From: Gallibacterium melopsittaci
Lineage (GTDB): Bacteria; Pseudomonadota; Gammaproteobacteria; Enterobacterales; Pasteurellaceae
DNA length: 59,422 nt
Assembly (NCBI RefSeq): GCF_042433085.1
Contig: NZ_JBHLWA010000028.1
Span: 1 to 59,422, forward strand
Direction: 5' to 3'
Shown: one piece after another, positions 16,673 through 25,365 of the stretch
Layout of the letters: the number at the start of each line of letters is the position of its first letter
How positions within the stretch are numbered: position 1 is the first letter of the stretch
Notes under the pieces: model-generated
What the model was told of the DNA's origin: nothing
The model's input: the letters and a program-made list of their open reading frames with translations, nothing else
Databases searched by the model: none
Position numbers and translations under genes: made by a program

Positions 16673-17809
16673 TTATTTCTCTTTTACTATTGCCAAAATT
16701 TGTTCTGATGCACCTAACGTTTGCACCATATTTGCCAATTCGGTCAATAAAGCTAATCCTTCTTGTTGATATGCCGTTATTTGTAACGGATGCTCCATTG
16801 CCACTTCAGCCAACATTTGCTTACCTTTTTCGACTTCCGTTTGATCTGCTGTCGTATCAAGCCATACCATCAACAAAATAAAATAATGAATAAACTCGGC
16901 ATCTTCTAAAGTAATCCCATATTCAGCAAATGGATTGAGATCAAATAAACGAAACTCTAAATAACGAATTCCCTTACTTAATAATTCACGCACCTGCTTT
17001 TTCGCACCACGAAAACGAATATTGGAATAGAACTCTTTCTCGGCAATAAGTTTTCCGTTTTTCACCCAATGTTCTAAGGTTTCGACATACTCCTGCAGAC
17101 TTGCATATGACACCTTAATTTCCGAATGATTAACATAACCATAATGACTTGAACGCAAGCTACGCACAAATTGTTTTGGAATAGCTTTACCTCGATTAAA
17201 GAATGCTGGTTCTGCACTTGGTGAAGCTGCAAATAGATAAACTAACAACCACTGATAACGTAAAAAGTTTTTCGCTAATTTCAAATAGAGTTCATTACAA
17301 AAAGCGATCGGATCTTGGAAAGTTGTTTGTAAACTAAATAACTTATCTACCAATTCATCGGCTAATTGAAAGTTGTAATGAATACCGCTAATCATCTGCT
17401 TATATTTGCCATAACTTGCAACAAGATGCTCACGATATGCCACATCTTCTCGATTATCTAATTGTGCAACTTGAATTTCATTTTCTGGTGGCAATGTTAA
17501 CGGCATACTGAATGGTGAAATATATTCATTTTCAGGTAATGAACGTAAAACCACTTCATGAATTGTAGTTAACCAACGATAACTCTCTTGCACACTTTTT
17601 TGTGGTGGCGTAATTAATTCTAACTGGCTTTCAGCAAAATCGGTTTGAATATAAGGATGGTAAGATCGATTACCGAATACGCTTGGGTGAGGTGTAGTGA
17701 CAATTTTTCCGTCAGCGGTAATCCGTTGGCTTTCTTTTTCAATTCCGAAAACACCTTGTTGGAAGAGTAATTCAAGATGATTTTGTTTGATCGTTTGCTG
17801 AATCTTCAT
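16673..17809 (-). CDS. gshAB: Glutamate-cysteine ligase half of split GshAB, ended by an in-frame TAA
   Basis: A 378-residue N-terminal part of the bifunctional glutathione enzyme (GshF type). It makes gamma-glutamylcysteine; motifs include GIEKESQRI near residue 22 and YRHEHLV-like substrate regions (DVAYREHLVASYGKY). Translation ends at TAA 16673-16675, where the neighbours are AAA before and CAA CAA after, so a CAA-to-TAA change is the simplest origin. The ligase region appears complete and the stop lies in the linker. Joined through the stop, the protein would be 760 residues, the normal size. Confidence 0.88.
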   Translation of the reverse strand: MKIQQTIKQNHLELLFQQGVFGIEKESQRITADGKIVTTPHPSVFGNRSYHPYIQTDFAESQLELITPPQKSVQESYRWLTTIHEVVLRSLPENEYISPFSMPLTLPPENEIQVAQLDNREDVAYREHLVASYGKYKQMISGIHYNFQLADELVDKLFSLQTTFQDPIAFCNELYLKLAKNFLRYQWLLVYLFAASPSAEPAFFNRGKAIPKQFVRSLRSSHYGYVNHSEIKVSYASLQEYVETLEHWVKNGKLIAEKEFYSNIRFRGAKKQVRELLSKGIRYLEFRLFDLNPFAEYGITLEDAEFIHYFILLMVWLDTTADQTEVEKGKQMLAEVAMEHPLQITAYQQEGLALLTELANMVQTLGASEQILAIVKEK

Positions 17810-17902
17810 AATTATTGCCTATTAATTGTATCGAACTGAACATTAATAGGAGAAATTATGTTTAAAGGCAAATAGCTTTTGACTATAAGTTAGATTAGTT
17901 AG

Positions 17903-17922
17903 TTATGAATGATAATTCATAA
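17903..17922. promoter_or_regulatory. ArgR (ARG) box upstream of gshAB
   Basis: TTATGAATGATAATTCATAA is an 8+4+8 dyad. Its central 18 bases match the ARG-box consensus (wNTGAATwwwwATTCANw) at all but one base. It lies about 95 bases before the gshAB start, upstream of a candidate promoter TTGCCT-17-TATTAA. It is a single box, whereas ArgR usually uses pairs. Regulation of gshAB by ArgR is inference. Confidence 0.5.
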
Positions 17923-17970
17923 TCAGTTTGTTAACTAAATCACATTAATTACTTTATCGACAAACTAAAT

Positions 17971-17997
17971 AAACCTCATACGTTGCATATGAGGTTT
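17971..17997. terminator. Terminator after tpsA
   Basis: A 10-bp stem AAACCTCATA/TATGAGGTTT with a 7-nt loop, 24 bases downstream of the tpsA stop. It is followed by ATTTAGTTTG on the minus strand and ATTTTTA on the plus strand. Confidence 0.7.
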
Positions 17998-18020
17998 ATT
18001 TTTACCTAGTTTATAACGCT

Positions 18021-21000
18021 TTATAGCTCTGTTAATACCGCTGGTTGGTGAACTCTAATTGTTGGCTGTTGGGCAGGATACTCCACTGGATCTGGTTTAC
18101 AAAGCAATGTTTCCCATGGGCTTTGATGGTGCATTTTTTGATTTACACATTGCATATAATTCACTGTGCTACGCCATTGTTCAATCATTTGTTGAGAAAT
18201 TGGCTTAATCACAGGATTTGGTTCTGGTTGCACTGTTACTGGCTCGATTGGTTCGACTTCAACAGCTTTAATATGTAATGCGGTTGCATTAGATGGGGCT
18301 TGTACCAAATAATAGTTATTCATCCAATCATTATTTCCAAACGTGCCCCAAATTGGATAGTCGCCTACTTGATAAATATCGGCTGTTGGTGCATTAAATA
18401 ACGTACTACCAAATAGGCTTACACTGTCATTCCCTAACAACCCAGTTACTGAACCCGATAAAGCAGGTAATGGCTCGCCTTTATTTATTGTTACTTGATT
18501 GGCGCTTATCACTAATGGCGCTTTATCAATAAACAAGGAGTTCGCCGTAATGTTATAACCCTGTTGCACACTGTATAAAATATCCGCCAGATTATAGCTA
18601 TTACTACTTGCATTTTTGATAGTTTGATTAAATAAAATCTTACTTAAATCAGGCTGTTCAATATCATAATGCAGATCGGCTGCGGTAAGATTATTACCTG
18701 TGTAGTTAATTCTGTCAGTGGTGACGGTTATCGGTTTTAACCAATAGGTTAATAATGGTGTTACACCATCTTTATAGATTTTCCAATTTGCCGAAACCTC
18801 ATCCCCACCTGCATTTACTACTTCTTGGAATTTTGCATTAAATTGCGTTAAGGTCATTGGTGTGGAGCTATTATCATCCCATGCACGGAAGCCTATTACA
18901 TCACCATCAGATGATTCTTTAAAAGAATCGGTAATAGTTGTTCCATTACCTATTTCCGCAACAAAATTATTGATAACACCACTAGCATCCTCTACTTTTC
19001 CGATAATATAAGTATATTTAATCTCAACCCCATCACCATTGTCATCTATTTTACCTATCAATCCCCCAACATTTTGAACTCCTTTTACATCTCCTTTGAT
19101 ATAAGTATTAGTAATATGACCATAAGTATTACTATCTCTTGGAGAATTGAGAAGATTTCCCATTATACCTCCTGTATAATTTCCTGCATTCTCAATATTT
19201 CCCTCTACATAAGCATTATTAACAATAAATCCTTGTCCAACTAGCCCTCCAACGTAAATTTCTTTGCCTATTACTTTACCCTGAAAATATGAATTCAATA
19301 CTTTATACTGTAATCCAGCTAACCCCCCAACTCCTCCAACTCCTGTTACATTACCTATTACATAAGAATCATCAATAGTACCGAATTGTCCATCTCCTAC
19401 TAACCCACCAACACCATATGTTCCTTTAATATCTCCTATCACATAAGAATGTAATATATCAATTTTAAATAAATCACCTCCAGCTCCAGCTGCAATTCCG
19501 CCAACATACTCATCATCACCATATACATTACCAATTTTATGAGCATTATTTACAAGAATTCGCGATCCTGTTCCTACTATTCCTCCTACAGAAGAATTAC
19601 CAGATACGTCTCCTATTACTTCCGCATTATTTATAGAACCATAATCTAAAAAACCATTAACTCCTCCCACATTCCTTCCATTATGAGCCATCACATTTCC
19701 ATGATAACTAACATTACTAATATAACCTCCGTACATCTGACCAATAATACCTCCCACAGAACTATCACCATATCCATAGATATCTCCTGTAGTATCAACA
19801 TGGCTGATTTGCCCATAACTAACTTTTCCTGCAAGTCCCCCAACTATACTATTTCCTTTAATAGATAGCCCTTCTAAAGTGATATTTCTTAATAAAATTT
19901 GATGTGCATTTTCAAAATCATATCCAAAAGGATTAGTAATTGTTCGTCTATCAATATTACCAAATAACCCCACATAGTCCCGATCACGATTAATCATTAA
20001 TCCACTAATTTTGTGACCTGTACCATCAAATGTTCCTTTAAAAGGTGAACTTTCACTACCTATTGGCATAAAACCTTCATTACTCTTTCTTTCTAATGAA
20101 AAATGCCAATTTTTAGTTTCTTCTGCTTTAATATCTGTTGTTAAATAATAGTTAGCGGTTAAATTCGCATTAATATTTTGTAAGTCATATAAGGTATCCA
20201 CAGGGAAAGAAGCTTGAATCGTTTGGGAACTATCATTATTCAAATTAATACCTGTAAAAGTAAGCTGCGTCTCCACACTGGCATAATCTTTTGCTCTCAT
20301 GCTTCTCTCATCCCCATCTGCGGATATCTTACCAATACTCACTAAATCATCTTGTTCATCGACCGCTTGATGAATAATCAAGTTTTGGTTTTTCATTTCT
20401 CCTTCACGTTCTTGAATATCTTCATGTCCACCTATTGCAATTAAAACCTTATGACTTAAATCATGCGTAATTACTTTGACCTTCCCCTCTGGAATGGTAA
20501 CGTTTTTATCCTCACTCGTTACCTCTTTCACCCCTTTCAGCGTATCTGTCCCCAAAATCACCCGATTGCCTTCGACTATCAAGGAATCGGCCTTTAATTG
20601 CCCAAGGTTCACCACATCTTTGGTTAAGGTTTTACCTTGCTCTGGGGTTAATACAGTTAATTCGCCATTAAAATTTTTTAATGTATCTTTATCTAACTGA
20701 CGAGTGGAAAGATGGAGTGTACCAACATTAATGCTCGCCTCTTTGCTCACCGTTATCCCATTGGGATTGACTAAAAAGACTTTGACATTCTCCCCATTTA
20801 AGTTGCCATCAATCTGACTCGCTTGACTGCCAGTCACATTATTTAACACCGCATTCATCTGTTGAAAATTGACCGTTTCGCCTTTCGCAATCGAGAAACT
20901 GTCCCAATTAATCGCCACATTTGCCTTGCTATGATTTCCTTTTATCGTTAATTGTTGCTGAGTGCGGTCAAAGGTAGCGTTATTGGTTTGAAGTTGTTCG

Positions 21001-21176
21001 CCCTGTGGTAACGCATACGCATTTACTGCCTGTAACACAATCAGGCAGCCTAAGGTAAAAAGTGGTAGTTGACTTTTCTTGTGTGTTGTTCTCTTGGCAA
21101 TTCGATGTAGTGGTTTGTTAGTGTGTTGAATGTTGTTCATACGTTTTACGGGATGCACTGTGTGTCTGCTATTCAT
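18021..21176 (-). CDS. Two-partner secretion exoprotein TpsA, HMW-like adhesin with GLUG repeats
   Basis: A 1051-residue predicted surface or secreted adhesin. A long signal sequence (basic region about 1-38, then a hydrophobic stretch ending VNAYA) is followed by the TPS secretion domain (about 55-200, with FLVNPNGITVSKEASINVGT). A GLUG-type repeat block, about ten VGGLxG units, spans roughly residues 438-730. An MBG-like domain sits near 900, and a proline-rich tail holds two cysteines (YMQCVNQ and TLLCKPD). In H. influenzae HMW adhesins such a C-terminal pair holds the protein to its transporter. The start at 21176 has AGGAG upstream. Glycine codons in the repeat block are mostly GGA, unlike the flanks, which hints at a recombined segment. 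No HMW1C-type glycosyltransferase lies nearby. Confidence 0.9.
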   Translation of the reverse strand: MNSRHTVHPVKRMNNIQHTNKPLHRIAKRTTHKKSQLPLFTLGCLIVLQAVNAYALPQGEQLQTNNATFDRTQQQLTIKGNHSKANVAINWDSFSIAKGETVNFQQMNAVLNNVTGSQASQIDGNLNGENVKVFLVNPNGITVSKEASINVGTLHLSTRQLDKDTLKNFNGELTVLTPEQGKTLTKDVVNLGQLKADSLIVEGNRVILGTDTLKGVKEVTSEDKNVTIPEGKVKVITHDLSHKVLIAIGGHEDIQEREGEMKNQNLIIHQAVDEQDDLVSIGKISADGDERSMRAKDYASVETQLTFTGINLNNDSSQTIQASFPVDTLYDLQNINANLTANYYLTTDIKAEETKNWHFSLERKSNEGFMPIGSESSPFKGTFDGTGHKISGLMINRDRDYVGLFGNIDRRTITNPFGYDFENAHQILLRNITLEGLSIKGNSIVGGLAGKVSYGQISHVDTTGDIYGYGDSSVGGIIGQMYGGYISNVSYHGNVMAHNGRNVGGVNGFLDYGSINNAEVIGDVSGNSSVGGIVGTGSRILVNNAHKIGNVYGDDEYVGGIAAGAGGDLFKIDILHSYVIGDIKGTYGVGGLVGDGQFGTIDDSYVIGNVTGVGGVGGLAGLQYKVLNSYFQGKVIGKEIYVGGLVGQGFIVNNAYVEGNIENAGNYTGGIMGNLLNSPRDSNTYGHITNTYIKGDVKGVQNVGGLIGKIDDNGDGVEIKYTYIIGKVEDASGVINNFVAEIGNGTTITDSFKESSDGDVIGFRAWDDNSSTPMTLTQFNAKFQEVVNAGGDEVSANWKIYKDGVTPLLTYWLKPITVTTDRINYTGNNLTAADLHYDIEQPDLSKILFNQTIKNASSNSYNLADILYSVQQGYNITANSLFIDKAPLVISANQVTINKGEPLPALSGSVTGLLGNDSVSLFGSTLFNAPTADIYQVGDYPIWGTFGNNDWMNNYYLVQAPSNATALHIKAVEVEPIEPVTVQPEPNPVIKPISQQMIEQWRSTVNYMQCVNQKMHHQSPWETLLCKPDPVEYPAQQPTIRVHQPAVLTEL

Positions 21177-21189
21177 AACATTGCTCCTA

Positions 21190-21238
21190 TTGGTCTTTTG
21201 GTCTGGTTGTGTTGGTCTATTTCTATTGGGTTTGGTCT
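21190..21238 (-). repeat. Four AGACCAA heptamers between tpsB and tpsA
   Basis: On the minus strand AGACCAA occurs at 21238, 21218, 21204 and 21196 (5' ends), unevenly spaced, within the 87-base tpsB-tpsA gap and ending just before the tpsA ribosome-binding site. It makes a C/A-rich leader. The copies are not in tandem, so slippage is unlikely. The role is unknown. Confidence 0.6.
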
Positions 21239-21263
21239 GGTTTTTCTGTCCATTTCATCATGA

Positions 21264-22863
21264 CTAGAATTTCTTCACGACTTGAAACCAAAGTTGTCCA
21301 TCATGATTTGTTCGACTAGAACGGTTAGCTTCGCCATCAAGTTTCCTTGCATAGCTCACCCTAACTAACCAGTTATTCGGTTGAGCATATTCCGCACCGA
21401 TCCCCCAGCCAGCAAGATGACGCCATTGTGCAGTTGCTTTTGTTTTCACTGCACCCCAGTCGATAAAACTTTTTATTGTTAAATTAGGTAATTGTGGAAC
21501 GAGATAACGCAGTTCGACTGTCGCTTGATAGCCCGTATCACCACTCGCTTCACCTTGTGGATAAGCTCTGACCCCATTCGGTCCACCCAGATAAAACTGT
21601 TCACTGCCATCTAACGCTTTATTCGCTAATTGGGCTTGTACCCCACTGTAAAGTTGTACCGTTGGATGGAATTGATAAAGATGATTGATATCGAGGTTAA
21701 ATTTATGGAAAGCACCTTCGCTATCACTGCGTTGGAATTGATTACGCACATGCCCATAGGTGTACATCAACTCATAATTAAGTTGGGCATTGTCAGTTTG
21801 GTAAAAACCACTGATACCCACATTCGCCGCATGACTCCGTTTCTTTTCGAGATAATCAAATGCCCGCATTTCATCGGTTAAACGGCGATAGGTATAGCCG
21901 TAAATCACACTTAAATATTGATGGCGATTATCGATAACAGCAGTTTTACCATAGAGATTAAAGGTGTTCGCTATCCCCACTGCATCAATCTCACGGAAAC
22001 TGCTTCCAAGGTTGTAGTCTAATCGGCTGTAACTCATACCTAACTGTGTGTTTAATCCCATCGGACGTTCATAACCTATTTGGTAGTTATGCATATCGTG
22101 ATTGGTCGTTAATCCACCGAGATACACTTTATCTCCAACGCCTGTCACATTACTTACCGTCACCTGTGCACCTAGTCGATAACGTCCGCTAAATTCACCA
22201 CCATAATTATCGGTATAGACTAAGGTATCAATCCGTTGTGTATCGGCTAACAATAGTTGTAACGCCGTTCCCCCGACTGTCTGTCCTGCTTGTAAGCCTG
22301 CTTGGGTTGTAATCCCTGATAAGCGATTAAGGCGGCGTAACAGGCGTTCTGCCGATTCTTGTTGTAAGTATTCACCCTGTGGTAATGCACTCACATACTT
22401 TGCAATCACCTCATCTTTTAAACGTGATTGATTGGCGACGACTACACCATCTAATTTCCCTAACATCACGCCTATCGTAATAATGCCATGTTGACTTTGT
22501 TGTGGTGGAATAAAGGCAGTCGCTGCAAGATAACCTTGTGTTCGATAATAAGCTGATACCTTATCGGCTATCGCTTGTAATTCACTTAATGTTACGGTTT
22601 TGCCAATATCGTTTTCGGTGAGTTGTTGTAAGGCTTGAGGTGAAATCCCTTCTCCTGCAAATTGAAGACCTTGTAAGTAAAAAGATTGGGGGCCTGAAAG
22701 TGAAGCTGAACGCGGTACTGATAGCTGAGAAGATGAAGAAGATGACGATGTTAAATCACTTTTACCCCCCCCCTAAGGCGGTTGTAGGATGTGTTGGTAA
22801 GGCTGTTTCCGCATAACCACTCGCGGCTAATGCACTACAAACCAGCATACTTAATAAACGCAT
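21264..22863 (-). CDS. TpsB outer-membrane transporter, out of frame at a G9 tract (phase-off)
   Basis: The outer-membrane partner that exports TpsA. From ATG 22863 a signal peptide (MRLLSMLVCSALAASGYA) is followed by 12 residues, then nine G residues (22773-22765) and a TAA. Removing one G, or adding two, joins this to the long downstream frame, giving a 532-residue protein: a Ser-rich linker, a POTRA_2/ShlB region (SFYLQGLQFAGEGI onward) and a 16-strand barrel ending in the typical terminal Phe (QVVKKF). The frame downstream of 22469 alone would lack the signal peptide and first POTRA. tpsA follows after 87 bases. A one-base assembly error in the tract is the alternative explanation. Confidence 0.9.
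22765..22773 (-). repeat. Poly-G tract (G9) in the tpsB coding region
   Basis: Nine consecutive C on the plus strand (G on the coding strand) directly after the signal-peptide region. With nine G the frame reads into TAA; with eight or eleven it stays open. It is the longest G/C homopolymer I saw in the window. Confidence 0.95.
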
Positions 22864-22999
22864 GTGAATTCCCATAGATACCTCGAAATAATTAAACCAA
22901 AAAGAAATTTATAGAAATGTAAGAAAATCACAACATCATGATTAACCTTTCATCATCATAACCTTATTTTCTTTACATTAAATCGATAAATTTAAAATC

Positions 23000-23015
23000 A
23001 GTGAGTTAAGTCACA
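23000..23015 (-). promoter_or_regulatory. CRP-like site upstream of tpsB
   Basis: TGTGACTTAACTCACT on the minus strand matches TGTGA-N6-TCACA except for the last base. It lies 137-152 bases before the tpsB start and is flanked by A/T. Control of tpsBA by cAMP-CRP is inferred. The rest of 22864-23103 is A/T-rich intergenic DNA with no gene that I see. Confidence 0.5.
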
Positions 23016-23103
23016 AAAATTTTGTTTTAATTTCAAAAGTGATACGCCTCTGTAAGATTTAGTCCAAGTCATCAACAGAATAGTACAAGTTTTGGCAACA
23101 AAA

Positions 23104-23124
23104 AAACCGCCAAACTGGCGGTTT
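23104..23124 (-). terminator. Terminator after tpiA
   Basis: Stem AAACCGCCA/TGGCGGTTT with a 3-nt loop, then T-rich sequence on the minus strand (TTTTTTTGTTG), 23 bases past the tpiA stop. Confidence 0.9.
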
Positions 23125-23147
23125 CGGAAGATTAATGATCGCTTTTA

Positions 23148-23915
23148 TTAATTTTTCGCTTTTGCTGCTGCTTTAACAATCGTTGCAAAAGCTGGTGCTT
23201 TTAATGATGCTCCACCAACTAATGCACCATCAATATCAGGCATTGCAAATAATTCTGCTGCATTTGCATCATTTACAGAACCACCATATTGAAGGATAAC
23301 TTGTTCTGCAACTTTTGCATCTTTCTTCGCAATATGGCTACGAATAAATGCGTGTACTGCTTGTGCCTGTGCTGGAGTTGCTGATTTACCAGTACCGATT
23401 GCCCAAATTGGTTCATAGGCAATCACTGCACCAAGGAACGCTTCTGCACCTAAGGTATTTAATACGGCATCAATTTGTCTTGCACACACTTCTTCGGTTT
23501 TACCTGCTTCATTTTCCGCTTCGCTTTCACCAATACAAAGCACTGGTACTAAACCTTGCTCTTTTAATACAGCAAATTTTTGTGCAATAAATTCATCGCT
23601 TTCGTGATGATATGCACGACGCTCTGAGTGACCAATAATGATATATTTCGCACCAAAATCTTTTAACATAGTGGCAGAAATATCACCCGTAAATGCACCA
23701 GATTGTTTAAGGTCAACATTTTGTGAACCTAATGCAATTTTGCTACCAGCTAATGCAGCTTCTGCTTCTGCGAGATACATTACTGGCGGAGCAATCGCAA
23801 CATCACAACCTTCAACATCGGCTAATTCTGCTTTTAATCCATTAATTAATTCTTTGGTAAATGCTTTACTACCATTTAATTTCCAGTTGCCCATTACTAA
23901 AGGACGACGAGCCAT
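23148..23915 (-). CDS. tpiA: Triosephosphate isomerase
   Basis: Interconverts dihydroxyacetone phosphate and glyceraldehyde-3-phosphate. It has 255 residues from the start at 23915 (MARRPLVMGNWKLNG), chosen because AAGGAG precedes it and the family begins this way; an upstream in-frame ATG at 23939 adds eight unlikely residues. The catalytic residues are the Lys in GNWKLNG, the His in IIGHSERR and the Glu in AYEPIWAIGTG. It is a single-gene unit. Confidence 0.97.
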   Translation of the reverse strand: MARRPLVMGNWKLNGSKAFTKELINGLKAELADVEGCDVAIAPPVMYLAEAEAALAGSKIALGSQNVDLKQSGAFTGDISATMLKDFGAKYIIIGHSERRAYHHESDEFIAQKFAVLKEQGLVPVLCIGESEAENEAGKTEEVCARQIDAVLNTLGAEAFLGAVIAYEPIWAIGTGKSATPAQAQAVHAFIRSHIAKKDAKVAEQVILQYGGSVNDANAAELFAMPDIDGALVGGASLKAPAFATIVKAAAKAKN

Positions 23916-24053
23916 AATTTTCTCCTTGATCATATTCAAAAAATAACGGCGCTTACTATAGCAAAAATAGACAAAAATCCTTAGAGATATATCAAAAAAA
24001 GCGATAATTTTTTACAATAACCGATAATAAATCACGAAACTATTAGAAACCTT

Positions 24054-24785
24054 ATGAGAATACCACGTATCTATCACCCTGAATCTTTAACCAATCAAAC
24101 TTACTGTCAATTAAGTGAAGAGGCTGCTCATCATGTTGGGCGTGTTTTGCGTATGCAAGTAGGCGAGCGACTTGAATTATTTGATGGCAGCAATCATATT
24201 TACCCCGCTGTAATCAGTGATATCAGTAAAAAACAGATTTCTGTTGCCCTTGAACCTGCTGTTTTTGATGATCGTGAATCCCCGCTTATTATTCATTTAG
24301 GGCAAGTGATTTCACGTGGCGAAAGAATGGAATTTACCATTCAAAAATCGGTTGAATTAGGGGTAAAAATTATTACACCACTATGGTCAGAACGTTGTGG
24401 CGTAAAATTAGATGCAGAACGTACGGAGAAAAAAATCCAACAATGGCAAAAAATTGCCATTGCTGCTTGCGAACAATGTGGTCGCAATATTGTGCCTGAA
24501 ATTCGTCCTCTCATGAAACTACAAGACTGGTGTGCTGAGAATGACGGTATGCTCAAACTCAATTTACATCCTCGTGCGACGCAATCTATTAAACAGCTCG
24601 CCACTCTACCAAAAGAGGGCGTGCGTTTATTGATTGGTTCAGAAGGTGGCTTATCTGCACAAGAGATCGAGCTTACTGTACAGCAAGGTTTTACCGAAGT
24701 ATTACTAGGAAAACGTGTATTACGCACCGAAACAGCCTCGTTAGTTGCGATTAGTGCATTACAAGTCTGTTTTGGCGATCTGTAA
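24054..24785 (+). CDS. rsmE: 16S rRNA m3U1498 methyltransferase
   Basis: A SPOUT-family methyltransferase of 243 residues. An N-terminal PUA-like region (ARKxxH-style HHVGRVLRMQ) precedes the knotted SAM site LLIGSEGGLSAQE and LGKRVLRTETA. It is first of three co-directional genes (19 bases before yqgE), a grouping common in gammaproteobacteria. Confidence 0.96.
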   Translation: MRIPRIYHPESLTNQTYCQLSEEAAHHVGRVLRMQVGERLELFDGSNHIYPAVISDISKKQISVALEPAVFDDRESPLIIHLGQVISRGERMEFTIQKSVELGVKIITPLWSERCGVKLDAERTEKKIQQWQKIAIAACEQCGRNIVPEIRPLMKLQDWCAENDGMLKLNLHPRATQSIKQLATLPKEGVRLLIGSEGGLSAQEIELTVQQGFTEVLLGKRVLRTETASLVAISALQVCFGDL

Positions 24786-24804
24786 TTTAGTTTGAAGGAA
24801 TATT

Positions 24805-25365
24805 ATGACATTACAAAATCAATTTCTTGTGGCAATGCCCGATCTTGATGATCCCTTTTTTCAACGTACCGTTGTTTATATCTGTGAAGATAATGAGCAA
24901 GGTGCGATGGGCATTGTGATTAATCAGCCTACTGATTTAACGTTAGCGGAAATGATGGCTAAGATGAACCACTTTATTCCGACTGAACAACATTATCCTG
25001 AAAAATTAATTTTTGCTGGTGGTCCAGTCAATATGGAACAAGGATTTGTATTACATTCTGCCAGTTCACAAAAATATCGTTACTCTTTTGCCGTAACAGA
25101 TGATCTTTTTCTCACAACATCTTCAGATGTACTTTTATCACTTGGAGGAGAACGAGGTCCAAAGGATTATCTGATTGCTTTAGGTTGTGCTTTATGGGAA
25201 CCCAATCAATTAGCCAATGAGATAAAACAAAACGCTTGGTTAACAGTTCCTGCTACTCGCGAAATTTTATTTGAATTACCTTTTGATCAACGTTGGGATG
25301 CAGCTAATCATCTGTTAGGTATTCAACAACGTTATTCATTAAGTCACGAAATGGGAAATGCATAA
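24805..25365 (+). CDS. yqgE: UPF0301/AlgH family protein YqgE
   Basis: A 186-residue protein of the UPF0301 (AlgH) family, whose biochemical role is not established. Typical motifs are QFLVAMPDLDDPFFQRTVV at the start, GAMGIVINQP and GGPVNMEQGFVLH. The stop overlaps the start of ruvX (TAATG), so the pair is translationally coupled. Confidence 0.95.
   Translation: MTLQNQFLVAMPDLDDPFFQRTVVYICEDNEQGAMGIVINQPTDLTLAEMMAKMNHFIPTEQHYPEKLIFAGGPVNMEQGFVLHSASSQKYRYSFAVTDDLFLTTSSDVLLSLGGERGPKDYLIALGCALWEPNQLANEIKQNAWLTVPATREILFELPFDQRWDAANHLLGIQQRYSLSHEMGNA

Noticed and set aside
18990..19865. Possible DNA repeat array or CRISPR inside tpsA
   Set aside because: The periodicity is at protein level (degenerate GLUG units); there are no identical DNA repeats or regular spacers.
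20955..20964. Haemophilus-type DNA uptake sequence
   Set aside because: Only partial matches (AGTGCGGT here and ATAGTGCGGT on the minus strand near 29295) were noticed. I saw no dense set of exact nine-mers of either Pasteurellaceae type, but a computed count would be needed to say more.
21264..22469. A 401-residue frame taken alone as a complete TpsB
   Set aside because: It would begin inside the POTRA/ShlB region with no signal peptide or ribosome-binding site; the true start at 22863 connects to it through the G9 tract.
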